From: a virus
Reading direction: 5' to 3' (one strand)
IMG/VR virus record: IMGVR_UViG_3300032246_001663
Span: 1-45,132 of that record
DNA: 45,132 nucleotides
Part shown: positions 31,554-38,966 of the stretch, in pieces
Numbering within the stretch: the stretch's first letter is position 1
How the letters are laid out: the number at the start of each line of letters is the position of its first letter
Notes under the pieces: model-generated
Databases searched by the model: none
What the model saw: only the letters and a program-made list of their open reading frames with translations
What the model was told of the DNA's origin: nothing
Position numbers and translations under genes: made by a program

Positions 31554-31876
31554 AAGACAAATTTAAGGTCGGCGCGACGGTTTGGGTGGTCGGCCGCAAT
31601 TTTGACGTGTCTAAACCTGACCGAAACGTTATCGAAACGACCATTACTAAAGTCGGCCGCAAACTAGTACACGTCAAACACCGAAGCGAATCGTTTGATA
31701 TGGTGACTTTGAAAGACATTTACGGTTTTAGCCGCCTTGTGCTGGATATGAATCAATTTATTCAGGATCGAAAAATAGCAACATCACTGCAATATGGCAA
31801 TAAGTCGCTTTCGTTGGAAACCCTGCAGCAGATCGCTGATTTGCTGGAGCCCGGCAGCGTGGAGCGTGTCAAATGA
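31550..31876 (+). CDS. Unknown early protein, beta-barrel-like N-terminus
   Basis: A 108-residue protein. The first half (FKVGATVWVVGRNFDVSKPD, TTITKVGRKLVHVKHRS) has the strand pattern of small SH3-like or KOW-like barrels seen in phage accessory proteins; the second half is helical (SLETLQQIADLLEP). Translationally coupled to both neighbours. No assignment beyond that. Confidence 0.55.
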   Translation: MKDKFKVGATVWVVGRNFDVSKPDRNVIETTITKVGRKLVHVKHRSESFDMVTLKDIYGFSRLVLDMNQFIQDRKIATSLQYGNKSLSLETLQQIADLLEPGSVERVK

Positions 31877-32262
31877 GCGCGGTTAGAGCTAAGATCAGCG
31901 CGCCCGTAGGGGCTAGCCTGTATTCCGGCGTGCGGTTTTTTCCGACGCTGTTTGACGGTAGCCGCCCTGTTGTGGTCATCAGCGGCCGCCCCGGATCGCT
32001 ATTAGATCACGCGTTTTGCTGGGCTTTACCGAATAACACACCGCGCGCAATCATATCGCTGTCTCGATGGCTGCGCGGTTTCCGTCCGCCCACACCTGAC
32101 GCGGTGCTGGTCTTCGTCGATATTTACGCCGGAACCTTGTTTAACATCCGTGAGAAGTTCCGCGCGGAGCCTTGCCATGTTGTCATATTCACGAATGACG
32201 ACGTTTCTAAAATTGTTTTACCCACATTTAACCCGGAGGCTGTAGAAAATGAAAATCAATGA
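31873..32262 (+). CDS. Unknown early protein
   Basis: A 129-residue protein with RPVVVISGRPGSLLDHAFCW, ISLSRWLRGFRPPTPDAVLV and FVDIYAGTLFNIREKFRAEP. Alternating strands and helices (VVVIS, AVLVFVDI, HVVIFTNDD) suggest a Rossmann-like alpha/beta fold without a clear nucleotide-binding loop. It overlaps the following HTH gene by 14 bp. I do not recognise it. Confidence 0.5.
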   Translation: MSAVRAKISAPVGASLYSGVRFFPTLFDGSRPVVVISGRPGSLLDHAFCWALPNNTPRAIISLSRWLRGFRPPTPDAVLVFVDIYAGTLFNIREKFRAEPCHVVIFTNDDVSKIVLPTFNPEAVENENQ

Positions 32263-32452
32263 TCTGTTAGACGATGTTATCCGCGCATGCTGTTTGAAAA
32301 ATGACGCGGCGCTGGCGCGTAAATTGCGCGTCGCCCCGCCAGTCATCAGCAAATTGCGTCACGGTAAGCTAACCCTCGGCGCAACCCTGATAATCAGCAT
32401 TCACGAAGAAACCGGGATGCCGATTAAAGAGATTAAGGAGTATTTGAAATGA
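32249..32452 (+). CDS. Small Cro/CI-type helix-turn-helix protein
   Basis: A 67-residue single-domain DNA-binding protein. The HTH is KNDAALARKLRVAPPVISKL, followed by RHGKLTLGATLIISIHEETG, typical of the lambda-repressor-like five-helix fold. GGAGG is at a suitable distance before the ATG. It is a good candidate for reading the palindromic operators at the early promoters, since it lies between P3 and P4 and is of Cro size. That link is inferred. Confidence 0.7.
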   Translation: MKINDLLDDVIRACCLKNDAALARKLRVAPPVISKLRHGKLTLGATLIISIHEETGMPIKEIKEYLK

Positions 32453-32982
32453 ACATTATGATTGATCTTGAAACGCTCGGAACCGGGCACGACGCCGCAA
32501 TCGTTTCAATTGGTGCGGTATCTTTCAATAAACAGGACATCATTTCGGGCTTTTATGTCACCGTGGACGTATGCGACGCAATAAGGTACGGTGCAGTTTC
32601 TGGCGATACGGTCAAATGGTGGATGCAACAAAGCGACGAAGCGCGGAAAGTGTTTAATGATCCAAACGCAATGACGTTGCCGCAAGCGTTGAGTGAGTTT
32701 GTGCAATGGTTGGGGTTATTCTGGAATGCTCACGAGTTCAAAATCTGGGGTAATGGTGCGGCTTTTGATAATGTCATTTTGGCGAATGCGTTTGATAAAT
32801 GCGACTTGTCTACCCCGTGGGAATTCTGGAATGACCGATGCTACAGAACAATCCGCGCGCAATATCCTGACGTTGTCGTCGAACGCGAGGGTACACACCA
32901 CAATGCGCTAGACGACGCCCGGTATCAGGTGAAAGTGTTGCAGGAAATCATGCGGCAGAAAAATATCGGAGGTCTTTTGTAA
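32449..32982 (+). CDS. DEDDh 3'-5' exonuclease (RNase T-like)
   Basis: A 177-residue exonuclease with the full DEDDh set: D6 and E8 in MIDLETLG, D107 in GNGAAFDNV, and H151/D156 in HNALDDARYQ. It resembles the phage group of Rv2179c-like or exonuclease VIII-like nucleases. It likely trims DNA or RNA 3' ends in phage replication or host nucleic-acid turnover. Overlaps the HTH gene by 4 bp, and P4 begins 6 bp after its stop. Confidence 0.88.
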   Translation: MNIMIDLETLGTGHDAAIVSIGAVSFNKQDIISGFYVTVDVCDAIRYGAVSGDTVKWWMQQSDEARKVFNDPNAMTLPQALSEFVQWLGLFWNAHEFKIWGNGAAFDNVILANAFDKCDLSTPWEFWNDRCYRTIRAQYPDVVVEREGTHHNALDDARYQVKVLQEIMRQKNIGGLL

Positions 32983-32987
32983 AACGC

Positions 32988-33025
32988 TTGCAACAGGTTA
33001 GATTTTTAAGTTAGAATCTAACCTG
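32988..33025 (+). promoter_or_regulatory. Early promoter P4 with three-half-site operator
   Basis: TTGCAA (32988-32993), 18 bp, TAGAAT (33012-33017). AGTTAGAATCTAACC covers the -10 (33009-33023). In addition CAGGTTAGATT (32994-33004) is a perfect inverted match of AATCTAACCTG (33015-33025). Half-sites are again 13 bp apart in tandem. Start codon of the next gene is at 33049 behind AAGGG. Confidence 0.85.
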
Positions 33026-33048
33026 TTTCCACTTTTAAGGGTTTTGAA

Positions 33049-33231
33049 ATGATCAATCTGACTTTCGCTTTAATGACTTTCGGCGCGGCCATTATTTGCG
33101 TTTTTGAACTGGGATGTGACAAGGCGACCGCAAAATTTCTGGGTCATCCTTACCGCAGCCGTTCAACAGTTTACTCCGGCGCATGCGCGGTCGTTCTGGT
33201 CTCCCTGTGGCTCGTTTATAACTTATTATGA
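33049..33231 (+). CDS. Small two-span membrane protein (copy 1)
   Basis: Sixty residues: membrane segment INLTFALMTFGAAIICVFEL, a loop with GHPYRSRSTVYSGA, and a second segment CAVVLVSLWLVYNLL. Its layout and loop (G-D-x-A, G-x-P, R-x-T) resemble the 53-residue protein at 34328, and each sits beside one clamp-like gene. First gene behind P4. Function unknown. Confidence 0.6.
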   Translation: MINLTFALMTFGAAIICVFELGCDKATAKFLGHPYRSRSTVYSGACAVVLVSLWLVYNLL

Positions 33232-33767
33232 TTCCACTGACCCACATTCGCGCGGCGCTGCGCATAGCGCCATCTTGCGGCGTGTCGGTGCTGCATGACC
33301 GCCTGATTTCAATTGACTTGCGACGAGCTATCGCGATTAAACATCCGGAGCCCGTCGCGGCGGAAATCCACATTCCGAACCAGATCGCAAACAGCCTGCG
33401 GTTTGATATCGCAAAGATACACCGTGACGCCGACAATGTCCGGTTATTGCTGGTTAGCGGCGATGTGGTCACATACCAGACATGCTTAAACGAATTCGGC
33501 TCGGCGTTTTCTAAAAAATGGCGATCTATCGTATTTGCGGCAGATCCGAGCCGGGAGCATGCGCAATACAGCCCGCAAGATGTTATCGGGTTTGTGTATG
33601 CTGCGCGTGAACTCGGTTTCAGGCATATGGTTCCACACATCACGCCGAACGGTCCGGAAGGCTTCGGACGGGTATTGTTGCCCGGTTTAAATCAAGTTGT
33701 CGGCACCGTGATTCCGTATTCGCATAATTTACCCATACCCTCATGCCCGGAATGGGCGGCCACATAA
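33228..33767 (+). CDS. Compact sliding-clamp-like protein (copy 1)
   Basis: A 179-residue protein. The start LTHIRAALRIAPSCGVSVLH and the end YSPQDVIGFVYAARELG followed by LNQVVGTVIPYSH recall phage DnaN-like proteins, whose C-terminal domain reads 'FNP..L..F..AA..LG...VGVLMPMR'. It is much shorter than a normal clamp (about 370), as if only the outer domains remained. The next gene shares the pattern. Whether it binds polymerase is unknown; family assignment is tentative. Confidence 0.45.
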   Translation: MIPLTHIRAALRIAPSCGVSVLHDRLISIDLRRAIAIKHPEPVAAEIHIPNQIANSLRFDIAKIHRDADNVRLLLVSGDVVTYQTCLNEFGSAFSKKWRSIVFAADPSREHAQYSPQDVIGFVYAARELGFRHMVPHITPNGPEGFGRVLLPGLNQVVGTVIPYSHNLPIPSCPEWAAT

Positions 33768-33776
33768 GGAAATAAC

Positions 33777-34331
33777 ATGCTGAAACTTACTCATATCAAA
33801 GCCCTGTTGCTGTTTGTACCGTCCGAGCCTGTCGCGGATCGACCGTTTTTGAACGGCCTGACGATTACGGCTGACTACGCGATTGGCGCATCATCGCCGT
33901 TTGCTGCGGTTATCCGTGGCGGCATTCCCGGCCTGACCGCGCCGTTATTCGTGCCTGTCGAGCATGCGCGTCTGATCACTGGCGACGTGCTGGCCGCCGC
34001 TGTCGATGGTCGGCAAGTAACATTGCTTACGTCAGCCGGAATGATCTGTTATGAAACCGACCCGGTGAAAACTTCAGATATGTCAACATTGCGCTGCGCG
34101 TTTCCGACCACGCCGAGCGGTTATTCTGTGCAGTTTAATCCTGATCTGGTGCGGGTGTTTGAAGACGCGGCAGAACTGCTGACAGGTGCGCGCCGCCACA
34201 TTATGCGCCACGGCGGACAAAGCGCGGCCGCAATCATATCAATCCCGGATTTTCCTGACTTTTTCGGCGCGCTCATGCCGCGCAAAGTGTCGGGCGAATT
34301 TCACGCAACCCGGCCGGAGTGGTTTTTATGA
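33777..34331 (+). CDS. Compact sliding-clamp-like protein (copy 2)
   Basis: A 184-residue protein, distantly similar to the preceding one: LTHIKALLLFVPSEPVADRP at the start, VEHARLITGDVLAAAVDGRQ in the middle, and VQFNPDLVRVFEDAAELLTG then FPDFFGALMPRK at the end. The last part agrees well with the C-terminal signature of phage DnaN-like proteins. AAGGAA precedes the ATG. It overlaps the next gene by ATGA. If true clamps, copies 1 and 2 could form a heteromeric ring (inference). Confidence 0.5.
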   Translation: MLKLTHIKALLLFVPSEPVADRPFLNGLTITADYAIGASSPFAAVIRGGIPGLTAPLFVPVEHARLITGDVLAAAVDGRQVTLLTSAGMICYETDPVKTSDMSTLRCAFPTTPSGYSVQFNPDLVRVFEDAAELLTGARRHIMRHGGQSAAAIISIPDFPDFFGALMPRKVSGEFHATRPEWFL

Positions 34332-34489
34332 TTGAACTGACGATTGGTTTATTTGCGGCCGCGTTTGTCTGGGGTACGCAATACGACGCGGATCGGACGC
34401 GCTTAACTGGCCGCCCGCACCTGTCACGCCTGACCGTGATTACTGGCGCGCTGTCGCTGGCCACCGTTGCCGTGGGGTTTGCTGTATGA
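34328..34489 (+). CDS. Small two-span membrane protein (copy 2)
   Basis: A 53-residue protein with segments LTIGLFAAAFVWGTQY and LTVITGALSLATVAVGFAV, separated by a basic loop (ADRTRLTGRPHLSR). It starts inside the stop of the clamp-like gene and its own stop overlaps the next ATG. Similar in layout to the protein at 33049. Tight coupling on both sides supports it as a real gene. Confidence 0.6.
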   Translation: MIELTIGLFAAAFVWGTQYDADRTRLTGRPHLSRLTVITGALSLATVAVGFAV

Positions 34490-34773
34490 AAACCGCTAAC
34501 GACTTTTACGACCGGGCGGAACTACTCGGCCGCCTGTGCCTGCGATTGATCCTGTCGCCGCCACGATACACAACACGGCAGACCGCCGACGGTGGCTCAG
34601 TGTATCAAGCCAATTTGCGCCGACGTGAGCGCCGCATACATCAGTATCAAAAGGAACGGACCTTATGCAACATGATCGGCGCTCATATGGAATTTTTCGG
34701 GACGCTGCACGACGCGCCGCACGTCCCAGCGAAAATGAAACTACTGCATAAAGCCAGATATGAACTTTTATAA
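34486..34773 (+). CDS. Unknown basic early protein
   Basis: A 95-residue, Arg-rich protein (RAELLGRLCLRLILSPPRYT, then LRRRERRIHQYQKERTLCNM). Mostly helical, no recognised domain. Overlaps the methyltransferase gene by 14 bp and the preceding gene by 4 bp. Basic character suggests nucleic-acid contact. Confidence 0.55.
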   Translation: MKTANDFYDRAELLGRLCLRLILSPPRYTTRQTADGGSVYQANLRRRERRIHQYQKERTLCNMIGAHMEFFGTLHDAPHVPAKMKLLHKARYELL

Positions 34774-35953
34774 CGAGATTGACGAATACGCCGCGCAATG
34801 GTTGCGCAATTTAATCGCAGCCGGGCACATCGCGCCCGGCGTAGTTGACACCCGAAGCATTACGGAGATTTTCCCAGATGAGCTGCAACAATACACACAA
34901 TGCCACTTTTTCGCCGGAATCGGCGTCTGGTCATACGCCTTGCGCCTTGCAAAATGGCCAGACAGTCGAAAAGTCTGGACAGGCTCATGTCCGTGTCAAC
35001 CTTTCAGCGCGGCTGGCGGACGTGGCGGGTTTAATGACGAGCGGCACTTATGGCCGCATTGGCATTGGCTCATCGAACAATGCCGCCCTGATGTTATTTT
35101 TGGCGAGCAAGTTGCAAGTGCTGACGGGCTCGGTTGGTTCGATCTTGTACAATCTGACTTGGAAGGCGCGGGTTACGCCTCAGCAGCGTTTGATTTATGC
35201 GCTGCGGGCGTCGGTGCGCCGCACATCAGGCAGCGCCTGTATTTCGTGGCCTACTCCAGCGACGCGAGATTACAAGGGCGAATCGGGCGCGGGGCGACAG
35301 GAACGGAAAGGGTATCCGGCGGTTCTGACATCTTGGCCGACACCGCAAGCGATAGACGGATCTGGGCAGGGGAGGGCTCCGAGGCTGAAGCCGGACGGCA
35401 ACAGGGACCCGATGTCGGAGGGGTCATATCGGGCGGATCTGAAAGATGCGGAATGGTTGGTTCTGAGCAAACCGCCTTATTTGGAGTTAGCACCGTGGCC
35501 GACACCAGTGAGGAACGACGAGAACAAGAGCCGAACATCAAGACCGCAGGAGTTTTCGGAAAAGGAATACAACAGGAAAAACTCGGGCAGCAGTCTGGCG
35601 ATATGGGCGCAACATCTTGCAGCGTGGCCGACACCGAATTGCATGGATACAATCGGGAGGCGGTCGGACGAAGCTCTGGCGAGAGCGAAACAGAAAGGGG
35701 GCTGCAGCAATCTGAAAGATGTCGCGCCGATGGTGGAGAGCAACACCCCGGCCCGACTAACGGTCACTGGCGATCTGCTGACTGGCTCCTGTGCAGAGAT
35801 GGAAAGTGGCGGCCAGTTGAACCCGGCACATTCCCGCTGGCTCATGGGGCTCCCGGCAGAGTGGGACGCTTGCGCGCCTACGGTAACTCCATCGTCCCGC
35901 AAGTCGCGCAAAGTTTGATATCTGCGTTTTTAGGGTCAGAAAGTGAGCTATAA
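34760..35953 (+). CDS. DNA cytosine-5 methyltransferase (Dcm-like)
   Basis: A 397-residue C5 methyltransferase: motif I FFAGIG (50-55), motif IV PCQPFS with the catalytic Cys (78-83), motif VI as GEQV (115-118) in place of ENV, motif VIII HIRQRLYFVA (155-164), and a C-terminal motif X RAYGNSIVPQVAQ. The region between VIII and X is a long, low-quality linker with repeated VADT, where a specificity domain would normally be; the same bases encode WPTP repeats in another frame. It may methylate phage DNA against host restriction. I saw no cognate restriction enzyme. Confidence 0.85.
   Translation: MNFYNEIDEYAAQWLRNLIAAGHIAPGVVDTRSITEIFPDELQQYTQCHFFAGIGVWSYALRLAKWPDSRKVWTGSCPCQPFSAAGGRGGFNDERHLWPHWHWLIEQCRPDVIFGEQVASADGLGWFDLVQSDLEGAGYASAAFDLCAAGVGAPHIRQRLYFVAYSSDARLQGRIGRGATGTERVSGGSDILADTASDRRIWAGEGSEAEAGRQQGPDVGGVISGGSERCGMVGSEQTALFGVSTVADTSEERREQEPNIKTAGVFGKGIQQEKLGQQSGDMGATSCSVADTELHGYNREAVGRSSGESETERGLQQSERCRADGGEQHPGPTNGHWRSADWLLCRDGKWRPVEPGTFPLAHGAPGRVGRLRAYGNSIVPQVAQSLISAFLGSESEL
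34878..35918 (+). CDS. Long overlapping gene inside the methyltransferase (WPTP-repeat protein)
   Basis: A 346-codon frame, shifted +1 relative to the methyltransferase and lying wholly inside it. It reads as a coherent protein: LMTSGTYGRIGIGSSNNAAL, LTWKARVTPQQRLIYALRAS, four WPTP motifs (SWPTPATRD, SWPTPQAID, PWPTPVRND, AWPTPNCMD) and LNPAHSRWLMGLPAEWDACA near the end. I recognise this text from proteins found beside phage cytosine methyltransferases, so it is unlikely to be a chance frame. Each WPTP lies where the other frame has VADT or a variant. ATG 34878 has CGGAG ten or so bases upstream; TTG 34845 is an alternative. Role unknown, perhaps target recognition or a partner subunit. Confidence 0.7.
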   Translation: MSCNNTHNATFSPESASGHTPCALQNGQTVEKSGQAHVRVNLSARLADVAGLMTSGTYGRIGIGSSNNAALMLFLASKLQVLTGSVGSILYNLTWKARVTPQQRLIYALRASVRRTSGSACISWPTPATRDYKGESGAGRQERKGYPAVLTSWPTPQAIDGSGQGRAPRLKPDGNRDPMSEGSYRADLKDAEWLVLSKPPYLELAPWPTPVRNDENKSRTSRPQEFSEKEYNRKNSGSSLAIWAQHLAAWPTPNCMDTIGRRSDEALARAKQKGGCSNLKDVAPMVESNTPARLTVTGDLLTGSCAEMESGGQLNPAHSRWLMGLPAEWDACAPTVTPSSRKSRKV

Positions 35954-35954
35954 T
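35949..35954 (+). promoter_or_regulatory. Possible -10 element upstream of the 35987 HTH gene
   Basis: A perfect TATAAT lies in the 33-bp gap after the methyltransferase, flanked by GTGA and TCAC inverted arms. The -35 position (GTTTTT region) is poor. A separate promoter for the HTH gene is plausible. The palindrome family of P2-P6 is absent. Confidence 0.4.
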
Positions 35955-35986
35955 AATCACGTTCAAATTTTTATTGTGGGGAACTT

Positions 35987-36325
35987 ATGACCATTGACAA
36001 CACTATCCGAACCGCCGGGCTGAAACCTGCCGAGATTGACAAGCTGCAGCACCTGCGAATCTTGTTTCAATTGCCCGCGCTGGACAACAGCCCGGAAGCG
36101 TGGGCGCGATTCGCGGCAAAACTGGTCGATCATTACAACATGACGGAGATTGAAGTTGCCGCCAGTCGCGCCGGGAATGCGTCGAACATGGCGCGAGACA
36201 TTCAGGTGTCCGTAAATTGCTGCCGTGGCTGGATGAAAGGCTCGGCACAATTGCCACAAAAACGCGCCGCTCAGATCGCCCGGCTGTATGGTGTCAGCGA
36301 GCAATTGCTGAAACTCGGAATCTGA
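35987..36325 (+). CDS. Helix-turn-helix regulator
   Basis: A 112-residue protein with an N-terminal helical part (LKPAEIDKLQHLRILFQLPA) and a C-terminal HTH: MTEIEVAASRAGNASNMARD is followed by QVSVNCCRGWMKGSAQLPQK and AAQIARLYGVSEQLLKLG, like Cro/CI-type domains that read the DNA with a 'W.G...P...A..IA..YGV....L' ending. GGGGAA precedes the ATG. It has its own putative -10 and a terminator behind it, so it may be a separately expressed regulator, another candidate reader of the operators. Confidence 0.65.
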   Translation: MTIDNTIRTAGLKPAEIDKLQHLRILFQLPALDNSPEAWARFAAKLVDHYNMTEIEVAASRAGNASNMARDIQVSVNCCRGWMKGSAQLPQKRAAQIARLYGVSEQLLKLGI

Positions 36326-36335
36326 TTAAACCCGC

Positions 36336-36359
36336 GCCCGGCTTAGTGCCGGGCTTTTT
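36336..36359 (+). terminator. Rho-independent terminator after the HTH gene
   Basis: A perfect 7-bp stem GCCCGGC/GCCGGGC with loop TTAGT, followed directly by TTTTT. It starts 10 bp after the HTH stop. Downstream early genes need either read-through or an unseen promoter before 36378. Confidence 0.88.
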
Positions 36360-36377
36360 CCAGCGAAAAAAGTAAGC

Positions 36378-38090
36378 ATGCTAACACCGAAACTGAGGCC
36401 GTATCAGGCGCTTTACATACAAGATATTTTTCAAAGCTGGCAAAGCGGGCAGCGCGACGTTTTAGCGGTTTGTGCGACTGGCGGCGGTAAGACCGTGATT
36501 CTGTCGGAAGTCGTCCGGCTAATTTTAACTACGGCGTGGAACGGGCAAGTGCTGGTGCAGGTTCACAGAAAGGAACTGATCGGCCAGATATCTGTCGCAC
36601 TGGCAAAGTTTGGCATTGTTCACCACGTCATCGGCGGCAAAAAAGTTGCCGCGCTGCACATGCGCAAATTAAAACGGGTCTTTCTGAGCCCGGCCGCGCG
36701 AGTCATTGTTGCCGGAGTCGATACGCTTGTAAATTACCCGGAAAATGATTCTTTATTTCAGCAAACCCGGTACTTTATCACTGACGAAGCGCATCACGTC
36801 CTGCGCGCGAACAAATGGGGAAAAGTGCGCGAGCGTTGCATTAACTCCTTCGGGCTGGGTGTGACGGCCACGCCATGCCGGGCAGACCGAAAAGGGCTCG
36901 GCCGGGCTGCAGATGGCTTTTTTGACGTACTGATCGAACGCATCACACAGCGACAATTGATCGACAGTGGATACCTGACGCCTTACGTGATTTACGCTCC
37001 GAAAACTGATGTTGATTTGACCGATGTAAAAATCGGTGAATCTGGCGAATACGTCCATTCGCAGTTAAAAGACGCGGTCAGTAAATCGCATTTGGTCGGC
37101 GACGCTGTCACGCATTACAACAAATACGCACCGGGCAAAAAGGGTATTGTGTTTGCGGTCGATGTGGACGAAGCGCGCAAAATAACCGAGGCTTTTGTAG
37201 CCGCTGGCATTCCGGCCTGCATGGTGCATGCGAAGACCCCGGAGGAAGACCGCGACCACATTCTAAGGCGGTTTGAAGCCGGAGATTTACGCATTCTGGT
37301 TAATGTGGATCTGTTCGGCGAGGGTTTCGATATACCATCCGTCGATGTGGTCATTATGTGCCGCCCGACAGCATCCTTTCCTTTATTTGGTCAGCAGTTT
37401 GGCCGTCCTTTACGCCTGAATATTGATGATTCGTATTATGCAACTTACGACGATCTGACAGACGCCGAGCGCCGCGCAATTATTGCTGCCAGTCGGAAAC
37501 CTTACGCGGTCATTATTGATCTTGTCGGAAACGTTTTGCGCCACTTGCCGCCCGATATGCCGCGTGTCTGGTCGCTTATGGGTACTGTTCGCGGAAAAGC
37601 GCCCGGCGAAGCGTTGGAAGCTCGGCCCCAGCGTGTCTGCCTGTCGTGCACCCAGCCTTACGACCGATATAAAAGCGTCTGCCCGCACTGCGGCGCGATC
37701 ACACCGCCCCCGGCTGGTCGTTCGACTATTGAAGCGGTCGAGGGCGATCTGCAAGCGATTGACCCGGCCGTATGGGAAGCGATTTATAAAAAGTGGCAAC
37801 ACCATAAGGAAACGCCAAACCCGCCGCATAACGCTGACGCTGTTGTCGTCCGTAGTGTTCGCGCGCGTCATCACGAAAAGATGCAAGCGCATGCGGAATT
37901 GGAGCGACTTATTCAGGTTTACGGCGCTATATACGTACAGCGCGGCGATAGTGTGACCGAGGCGCAACGTCGTTTCTGGCATCAGTTTAAAGTCGATTGG
38001 ATGAGCGCATTGACCATGTCACGCGCGGAAATGGCGGAACTGTCGGAAAAGATCAGAAATTTTATTGCACAGTTAGGTTTTTCAGTTTAA
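36378..38090 (+). CDS. SF2 DNA helicase with C-terminal zinc ribbon
   Basis: A 570-residue helicase of the SSL2/RecG-like superfamily 2: Q-like LRPYQ at the start, Walker A ATGGGKT (33-39), DEAH (136-139), motif III-like GLGVTATPCR, motif V region ILVNVDLFGEGFDIPSVD and motif VI QQFGRPLRL (near 338). A CLSC/CPHC zinc ribbon follows near 420-440, and the rest is helical. It likely opens DNA for phage replication or recombination. It lies behind a terminator, with a weak ribosome-binding site, and ends 10 bp before operator P5. Confidence 0.88.
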   Translation: MLTPKLRPYQALYIQDIFQSWQSGQRDVLAVCATGGGKTVILSEVVRLILTTAWNGQVLVQVHRKELIGQISVALAKFGIVHHVIGGKKVAALHMRKLKRVFLSPAARVIVAGVDTLVNYPENDSLFQQTRYFITDEAHHVLRANKWGKVRERCINSFGLGVTATPCRADRKGLGRAADGFFDVLIERITQRQLIDSGYLTPYVIYAPKTDVDLTDVKIGESGEYVHSQLKDAVSKSHLVGDAVTHYNKYAPGKKGIVFAVDVDEARKITEAFVAAGIPACMVHAKTPEEDRDHILRRFEAGDLRILVNVDLFGEGFDIPSVDVVIMCRPTASFPLFGQQFGRPLRLNIDDSYYATYDDLTDAERRAIIAASRKPYAVIIDLVGNVLRHLPPDMPRVWSLMGTVRGKAPGEALEARPQRVCLSCTQPYDRYKSVCPHCGAITPPPAGRSTIEAVEGDLQAIDPAVWEAIYKKWQHHKETPNPPHNADAVVVRSVRARHHEKMQAHAELERLIQVYGAIYVQRGDSVTEAQRRFWHQFKVDWMSALTMSRAEMAELSEKIRNFIAQLGFSV

Positions 38091-38099
38091 TATTTAACC
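38065..38099 (+). promoter_or_regulatory. Early promoter P5 with degenerate operator
   Basis: TTGCAC (38065-38070), 17 bp, TAATAT (38088-38093). The -10 lies in GTTTAATATTTAACC (38085-38099), matching GGTTAAAATTTAACC in 13 of 15 positions, and a half-site GTTAGG sits 13 bp upstream (38072). Part of the element lies in the helicase coding end. It drives the gene at 38137, which has a perfect AGGAGG. Confidence 0.7.
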
Positions 38100-38136
38100 T
38101 AGTTTTAGCCCTAACACCAAAAAGGAGGTTTTACGT

Positions 38137-38490
38137 ATGAAGCCGTTTAACTTACAGCAAGCCCTTGCGGGCGCGCCTGTCGTCACTCGCGACGGTCGTA
38201 AAGTTGAGGAATTGCATTATTTTAAAAATGTCACGAAAGGTGATTTTCCTATCGTGGGTGTAATCGACGGAAGACTTGAGTCTTTTACTGAATCTGGCAA
38301 TTTTAACGTGTCGAATATTAGCGAAAGTGATTTATTTATGGCTCCGGTCAAAGTAAAAATGCTCGCTCAAATGTACTTTGATCAAACAGGGCGAGTTCAC
38401 CCGCATGTTTGGCGCGCGGATCAGTCAAACCAGTTTTCACCTGAAACGCGCATGCTTGGTGAGCCTGTTGAATACGAGGTCGAAGAATGA
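38137..38490 (+). CDS. Early protein of the MKPF/AGAPV family, copy 1
   Basis: A 117-residue protein starting MKPFNLQQALAGAPVVTRDG. This start (KPF.L..A.AGAPV.TRDGR) is common in small phage and prophage proteins of unknown role, and is shared by the next gene. The rest is beta-rich (GDFPIVGVIDGRLESFTESG). Perfect Shine-Dalgarno AGGAGG eight bases upstream, so it should be strongly translated. First gene behind P5. Confidence 0.65.
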   Translation: MKPFNLQQALAGAPVVTRDGRKVEELHYFKNVTKGDFPIVGVIDGRLESFTESGNFNVSNISESDLFMAPVKVKMLAQMYFDQTGRVHPHVWRADQSNQFSPETRMLGEPVEYEVEE

Positions 38491-38966
38491 AGCCGTTTCA
38501 ATTAGAAGCCGCCGAAGCGGGCGCGCCTGTCGGTTATAGCTTGCATGGTCAAGTTTGCCCGGTTTCAGAACTGAGCATTTTTAGCACGTCTGGCCGTCGT
38601 ACTGTCGCTTTTACTTGCCCGAACGTACACGGTGTTTTGCTCGCAGATAAAGTGACTGGCGAGGAATCGAACGGTTCAAAGCTGGTCATGCTGCCAGTGT
38701 TTAAAACATATGCGGGCGAGGATGTTTATATCGGCGATAAGGTGTTTGGTCGTGACGATGACAGCGACATGCACGAAGTATTAGAAATCAATTTTGAAAA
38801 CTGGCGGGACATTAAGGAGTGTGCCGAAAAAGGATTGGTTTTGTGCCTGTGTCAGTCGAAAAAGTATCATGTGATTTTGTTTCCCGGACATGCCGAGCCG
38901 ACCGTTATTCATAAGAACGAGCCAGTACCCGAAAACACCATATTTTTATGCGAGGTAGAAATATGA
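38487..38966 (+). CDS. Early protein of the MKPF/AGAPV family, copy 2
   Basis: A 159-residue protein beginning MKPFQLEAAEAGAPVGYSLH, like copy 1 in the first 15 residues, then diverging (FKTYAGEDVYIGDKVFGRDD, CLCQSKKYHVILFPGHAEP). Beta-rich, no membrane segments. Overlaps copy 1 and the following gene by 4 bp. Function unknown. Confidence 0.6.
   Translation: MKPFQLEAAEAGAPVGYSLHGQVCPVSELSIFSTSGRRTVAFTCPNVHGVLLADKVTGEESNGSKLVMLPVFKTYAGEDVYIGDKVFGRDDDSDMHEVLEINFENWRDIKECAEKGLVLCLCQSKKYHVILFPGHAEPTVIHKNEPVPENTIFLCEVEI

Noticed and set aside
31880-31892. GGTTAGAGCTAAG as another early operator
   Set aside because: Lies at the beginning of a coding sequence, right half imperfect, no promoter around it.
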